A stretch of DNA of 64,000 nucleotides from Lachnospiraceae bacterium (GTDB lineage: Bacteria; Bacillota; Clostridia; Lachnospirales; Lachnospiraceae): NCBI GenBank assembly GCA_021202075.1, contig JAJQDT010000104.1, positions 48,131 to 112,130 on the forward strand, read 5' to 3'. The translations under genes and the position numbers were made by a program. This document shows, in pieces, positions 61,126 to 64,000 of this stretch (position 1 is its first letter; each line of letters opens with the position of its first letter). The notes below the pieces were generated by a model. That model was given only the letters and a program-made list of their open reading frames with translations, was not told where the DNA came from and did no database searches.

Positions 61126-61297
61126 GCAGAAGCGAAAAAAATGACGAAAAAAATCCGAAAAATTCTGTATCATTTCAACTGGATTTTTTCGGAATGATAA
61201 ATGAGGAGTATGTAGCCCCTGGCATCGGAAATTGTGAGATAAAAGCCTCTACCTGGTGAAAACGCAAAGAAAAGGCGGGGGCGATCTTTTGAAAGTG

Positions 61298-61359
61298 CAG
61301 GTGTCTACTTATGCAGGCACCTGTTTTTGCGGGTGGGTGTAAAAATGGGTGTAAATTAG
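61298..61359 (+). other. Possible element boundary with integrase-like 3' end
   Basis: CAGGTG (61298-61303) and CACCTG (61318-61323) form a hairpin followed by TTTTT. Just after it the codons GTG GGT GTA AAA ATG GGT GTA AAT TAG (61333-61359) read VGVKMGVN and stop. This octapeptide is a common C-terminal ending of tyrosine integrases of clostridial elements, although nothing integrase-like precedes it. It may mark a junction or a leftover of an integrase gene. Confidence 0.3.
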
Positions 61360-61871
61360 CTTTGAATATATCTCATATTGTTTAAGAATATCAAAGGCAA
61401 GATGTCGAAAAACCCAATATTTAAGCCAAAGTGAAGCCACTGGCAGGGGAGCTGCCGGGGGCTTCGAGTGGAGTATAAATAATTAATAAGGGGCTGTAGT
61501 TCATACATTTTGTTACGCTGTGTAGAACACTGTGATGCGCTAAAATACTGGGTTTTTTGAAAAATGTCTTTTGTCTTGCTCTGACTTATTTTGTCGCAAA
61601 TGGTGTAAAAGAGGTGTACGGTTTTGCATAAATATTGATTTTACCGGTTATTTTGCTTTAGGAACACCGCCTGTTACAGAATTCAGCACAAGTAAAAAGA
61701 ATTCAAAATACTTTGCGTTTACATCTAATGAAATATTATTCGAGAACCGTTTGAGAGAAATATTCTTGAACGTTTTTTTTCACTCATTTTTATACATTTT
61801 TGATGAATACAGATGCATATTATGCAGATTTTAGCCTCTGACCTAAGGGGCAGAATACGAGGAGGAAGTTT
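61360..61871. other. Non-coding left part of the mobile element
   Basis: This A+T-rich stretch has no convincing gene; an 87-codon frame at 61571-61834 lacks a ribosome site and normal composition. A nested hairpin GAAGCC/GGCTTC with inner GGCAG/CTGCC lies at 61433-61465. An origin or small RNA function is possible but unsupported. Confidence 0.4.
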
Positions 61872-62117
61872 ATGTTTACTCACTTTATTGCTTTTTTTGC
61901 AGGAGGATTCTTCGGCATTGTAACCATGTGTGTTTTTGTCGTAGCGAGTGAAACAGATCGGCAGACAGAAGAATTTCGCCAATCAGAATCGTACCAAGGC
62001 ACGGTGACCAGAGTCAGTGATGTCCCATTGGCACCGACCGAAGCGAAGCGGAGTGACCTGGCCCCCATCACTCAGCGAAGCTGTGAAACAAATTACGTCG
62101 AAAAAGGGAGGCGATGA
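61872..62117 (+). CDS. DUF3789-like small membrane protein
   Basis: Open frame of 81 residues with AGGAGGAAG just before ATG 61872. The first about 32 residues (FIAFFAGGFFGIVTMCVFVVASETDR) are one membrane helix with the conserved Gly-Gly and TMC pattern of DUF3789, a short protein found in conjugative elements of Firmicutes. The usual protein is about 35-45 residues; here a further 45 hydrophilic residues follow, perhaps by loss of the normal stop codon. The stop overlaps the first possible ATG of parA. Confidence 0.65.
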   Translation: MFTHFIAFFAGGFFGIVTMCVFVVASETDRQTEEFRQSESYQGTVTRVSDVPLAPTEAKRSDLAPITQRSCETNYVEKGRR

Positions 62118-62122
62118 TACTT

Positions 62123-62941
62123 ATGAACACTCAGATCATAGCGCTCGCTAATCAAAAGGGCAGTGTGTCCAAGCCGACTACGTGTGTGAATCTCGGGATC
62201 GGTCTGGCCCAACAGGGAAAGAAAGTACTTTTAGTAGATTTTGATCCGCAGGCCAGTATGACTATCAGTCTGGGAATCCCACAGCCGGACAAACTGCCGG
62301 TGACCATATCGATGTTGTTGGGAAAGATTTTGACTGACCAGCCGATCAGCCCCGGTGATGGCATACTGCATCATTCGGAGGGGGTTGACCTGATGTCGGC
62401 GGATATTCAATTGTCTGGCATGGAAGTCTCTCTGGTAAGTGTAATCAGCCGTGAGACGATTTTGCGGCAGTATTTGGACACGGTAAAAAATCAATATTCC
62501 CATATCCTGATTGACTGTCAGCCATCACTTGGAATGCTAACGGTCAATGCTCTTGCAGCGGCCACGCACATTATTGTTCCGGTGCAGGCAGAATATCTCC
62601 CTGCAAAAGGCTTGGAACAGCTTTTGCAGACGGTAGGCCGGGTGAAAAAGCAGATCAATCCGAATCTCCAGATTGACGGGATTCTTCTGGCTATGGTGGA
62701 TAAGCGGACGAACTTTGCCAGAGAGACAGCTTCACTGATTCGGGACACTTACGGAAGAAAAATCAATGTCTTTCAGACCGAAATTCCGTTCTCCGTGAAA
62801 GCAAAGGAGGCCGCAGCGGAAGGAAAAAGCATCTATGCACATGACCCCAGAGGAAAAGTGGCGGCCGCATACCAGGAACTGACAAAAGAGGTGATGAATC
62901 TTGAAAAGCAGCGCGAAAAACATAAAGCTTACGTCCGTTGA
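62123..62941 (+). CDS. parA: ParA-family partition ATPase with altered P-loop
   Basis: Protein of about 272 residues like the ParA/Soj proteins of integrative elements and plasmids, which position DNA together with ParB. It has VLLVDFDPQASMT, HILIDCQPSLGMLTVNAL and VPVQAEYLPAKGLEQLL in normal form. The deviant Walker A, however, reads KGSVSKPTT where the family has KGGVGKTT: both key glycines and the first Thr are changed. Such a protein would be expected to bind or split ATP poorly. GGGAGG serves ATG 62114 (very close) or ATG 62123 (11 bases); I use the latter. The gene overlaps parB by 41 bases. Confidence 0.85.
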   Translation: MNTQIIALANQKGSVSKPTTCVNLGIGLAQQGKKVLLVDFDPQASMTISLGIPQPDKLPVTISMLLGKILTDQPISPGDGILHHSEGVDLMSADIQLSGMEVSLVSVISRETILRQYLDTVKNQYSHILIDCQPSLGMLTVNALAAATHIIVPVQAEYLPAKGLEQLLQTVGRVKKQINPNLQIDGILLAMVDKRTNFARETASLIRDTYGRKINVFQTEIPFSVKAKEAAAEGKSIYAHDPRGKVAAAYQELTKEVMNLEKQREKHKAYVR

Positions 62942-63839
62942 CGATTTATTTAAGACAGACGAAAGCCGGGCAGATGACGAGAGGGAGCGGGTGCAGGAGA
63001 TTGCGATATCGGAACTGCATCCTTTTAAAGATCATCCGTTTAAGGTGTTGGATGATGAAAAAATGATGGAAACAGTGGAAAGTGTACAGCAGTATGGCGT
63101 TTTGGTTCCAATTATAGCACGACCTTCGCCGGAAGGAGGATATGAGATCGTGTCCGGCCACCGGCGACACAGAGCCTGTGAATTGGCGGGGAAAGAGACT
63201 ATGCCGGTGATTGTGCGTGAATTAGATGATGATGAAGCTGTTTTGCTAATGGTGGATAGCAATCTGCAAAGAGAAACAATACTGCCGAGCGAGAGGGCTT
63301 TTGCCTTAAAAATGAAGCTGGATGCTATGAAAAGGAAGAGCGAAAGACCCAATAAGGAAAATGTGTTCCAAGTTGGGACACAAAAAAGATCGGATCAATT
63401 ATTGGCTGAACAAATGGGAGAAAGTAGAAATCAGATTCAACGTTACATTCGCCTGACTGAATTGATTCCCCCTCTTCTCGACCTGGTGGATGAAAAGAAG
63501 GTTGCTTTTAATCCTGCCTATGAGCTGTCATTTCTGAAGCCGAAGGAACAGGAAATGCTGATCGAAACGATGGATTATGAGCAGGCAACGCCATCGCTTT
63601 CCCAGGCGCAGCGGCTGAAAAAATTCAGCCAAGAAGGCCATATAACAGAGGATTCTATGCTTGCGATTATGTCTGAGGAAAAGAAACCGGTACAGGACAA
63701 GGTGATGCTTACATCGGATGTCCTGAGAAAGTATTTTCTAAAAGACTATACGCCGCGAAAGATGGAGGAAACGATTATCCAGCTTTTGGAACAGTGGAAA
63801 CAGAAGCGATGCAAAAGTGCTCTATGGCCTGATGCTTGA
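62901..63839 (+). CDS. parB: ParB/Spo0J-family protein with altered C-terminus
   Basis: Protein of 312 residues. The N-terminal ParB/Srx domain has IAISELHPFKDHPFKV, VLVPIIARPSPEGGYEIVSGHRRHRACELAG and NLQRETILPSERAFALKMKL, the CTP- and DNA-binding regions. A HTH follows (SDQLLAEQMGESRNQIQRYIRLTELIP), then a helical C-terminal part. The TTG start at 62901 has AGAGGTG 7 bases upstream. The last ten or so residues (CKSALWPDA) are out of family because the frame runs into a repA fragment read in another frame. It forms a partition pair with the upstream ParA. Confidence 0.88.
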   Translation: MKSSAKNIKLTSVDDLFKTDESRADDERERVQEIAISELHPFKDHPFKVLDDEKMMETVESVQQYGVLVPIIARPSPEGGYEIVSGHRRHRACELAGKETMPVIVRELDDDEAVLLMVDSNLQRETILPSERAFALKMKLDAMKRKSERPNKENVFQVGTQKRSDQLLAEQMGESRNQIQRYIRLTELIPPLLDLVDEKKVAFNPAYELSFLKPKEQEMLIETMDYEQATPSLSQAQRLKKFSQEGHITEDSMLAIMSEEKKPVQDKVMLTSDVLRKYFLKDYTPRKMEETIIQLLEQWKQKRCKSALWPDA

Positions 63840-64000
63840 CCGGATGTGCCTGTCGCTGAAAAATCAGTGGATTGATAACGAAAAGCGGGTATATATCGTC
63901 TTTACGCTTGACCAGGTCATGGAATACCTGAACTGCGGACGGGACAATAAAGACCGGATCTGTTCAGGCCAAGGAGCTCCGCCTGAGTCGAGACAGGAAG
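63805..64000 (+). pseudogene. Truncated RepA_N-type replication initiator, cut by window edge
   Basis: A frame overlapping the end of parB reads SDAKVLYGLMLDRMCLSLKN, then WIDNEKRVYIVFTLDQVMEYLNCGR, the heart of the RepA_N domain of plasmid and conjugative-element initiators. The N-terminal about 20-40 residues of the domain are absent and there is no start codon, so parB and repA seem joined by a deletion. After CGRDNK the sequence stops resembling the family (expected helix K-x-x-x-x-L-x-EL is missing), suggesting a second break near 63950. The window ends before this can be settled. Confidence 0.6.

Noticed and set aside
61571..61834. 87-codon frame before the DUF3789-like gene
   Set aside because: No ribosome site and Phe/Cys-rich composition as expected from A+T-rich non-coding DNA.

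Overview
The window looks like a chromosome segment of an anaerobic Firmicute of the class Clostridia, probably close to Lachnospiraceae. Reasons: a single-chain pyruvate:ferredoxin oxidoreductase (PFOR), Pta, an MEP-pathway dxr, strong AGGAGG-type ribosome binding sites, frequent TTG/GTG starts, perfect TTGACA/TATAAT-type promoters, and a Bacillus-type LexA box (CGAAC-N4-GTTCG) in front of recA. Species cannot be named from the sequence alone.

Layout. 0.1-11 kb: an ABC-F ATPase, a large GT-C-like membrane protein, an LtaS/MdoB-type phosphoglycerol transferase with a small membrane partner, a secreted arylsulfotransferase-like protein and a GT2 glycosyltransferase, so largely cell-envelope functions. 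11-20 kb: PFOR behind a leader encoding a three-cysteine peptide and a terminator, a PAS-degenerate GGDEF-EAL protein, and a CtpE-like P-type ATPase. 20-28 kb: the conserved block pyrH-frr-uppS-cdsA-dxr-rseP, then recA-recX with a LexA box, then tRNA-Arg(ACG). 28-36 kb: larC with an expanded His-rich segment, a D-lactate dehydrogenase, a small membrane protein whose promoter is bracketed by two LexA boxes, a Gph-type phosphatase, a deoxyinosine glycosylase, thioredoxin and guaA.

36-56 kb, directly after guaA, is an accessory and defence island. It holds a lone DNA methylase, a frameshifted HTH regulator, a fused tandem adenine methylase with an AlwI-type endonuclease (Type IIS restriction-modification), a DUF262/DUF1524 protein of GmrSD type, a methylase remnant, and a block of poorly known genes (two unknowns, microbial PARG, PIN/NYN-like, DUF3786, Nudix, a short Panacea/SocA-like protein). 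It ends in a complete four-gene Wadjet system (jetABCD). 56-61 kb returns to housekeeping genes: TetR regulator, anchored FKBP isomerase, an orphan DnaK and Pta. From about 61.3 kb to the right edge lies the start of an integrative-element backbone (DUF3789, ParA, ParB, RepA_N), which looks damaged: the ParA P-loop is degenerate and parB runs into a truncated repA.

Two signals cut across the genes. One is a family of dispersed intergenic elements built of nested inverted repeats, about ten copies, one of which supplies the C-terminus and stop codon of a membrane protein. The other is SOS control at recA and at the small membrane protein. The best candidates for undescribed biology are the Cys-codon leader of PFOR, the twin-LexA-box membrane protein, the PARG/unknown/PIN block beside Wadjet, and the palindromic repeat family.
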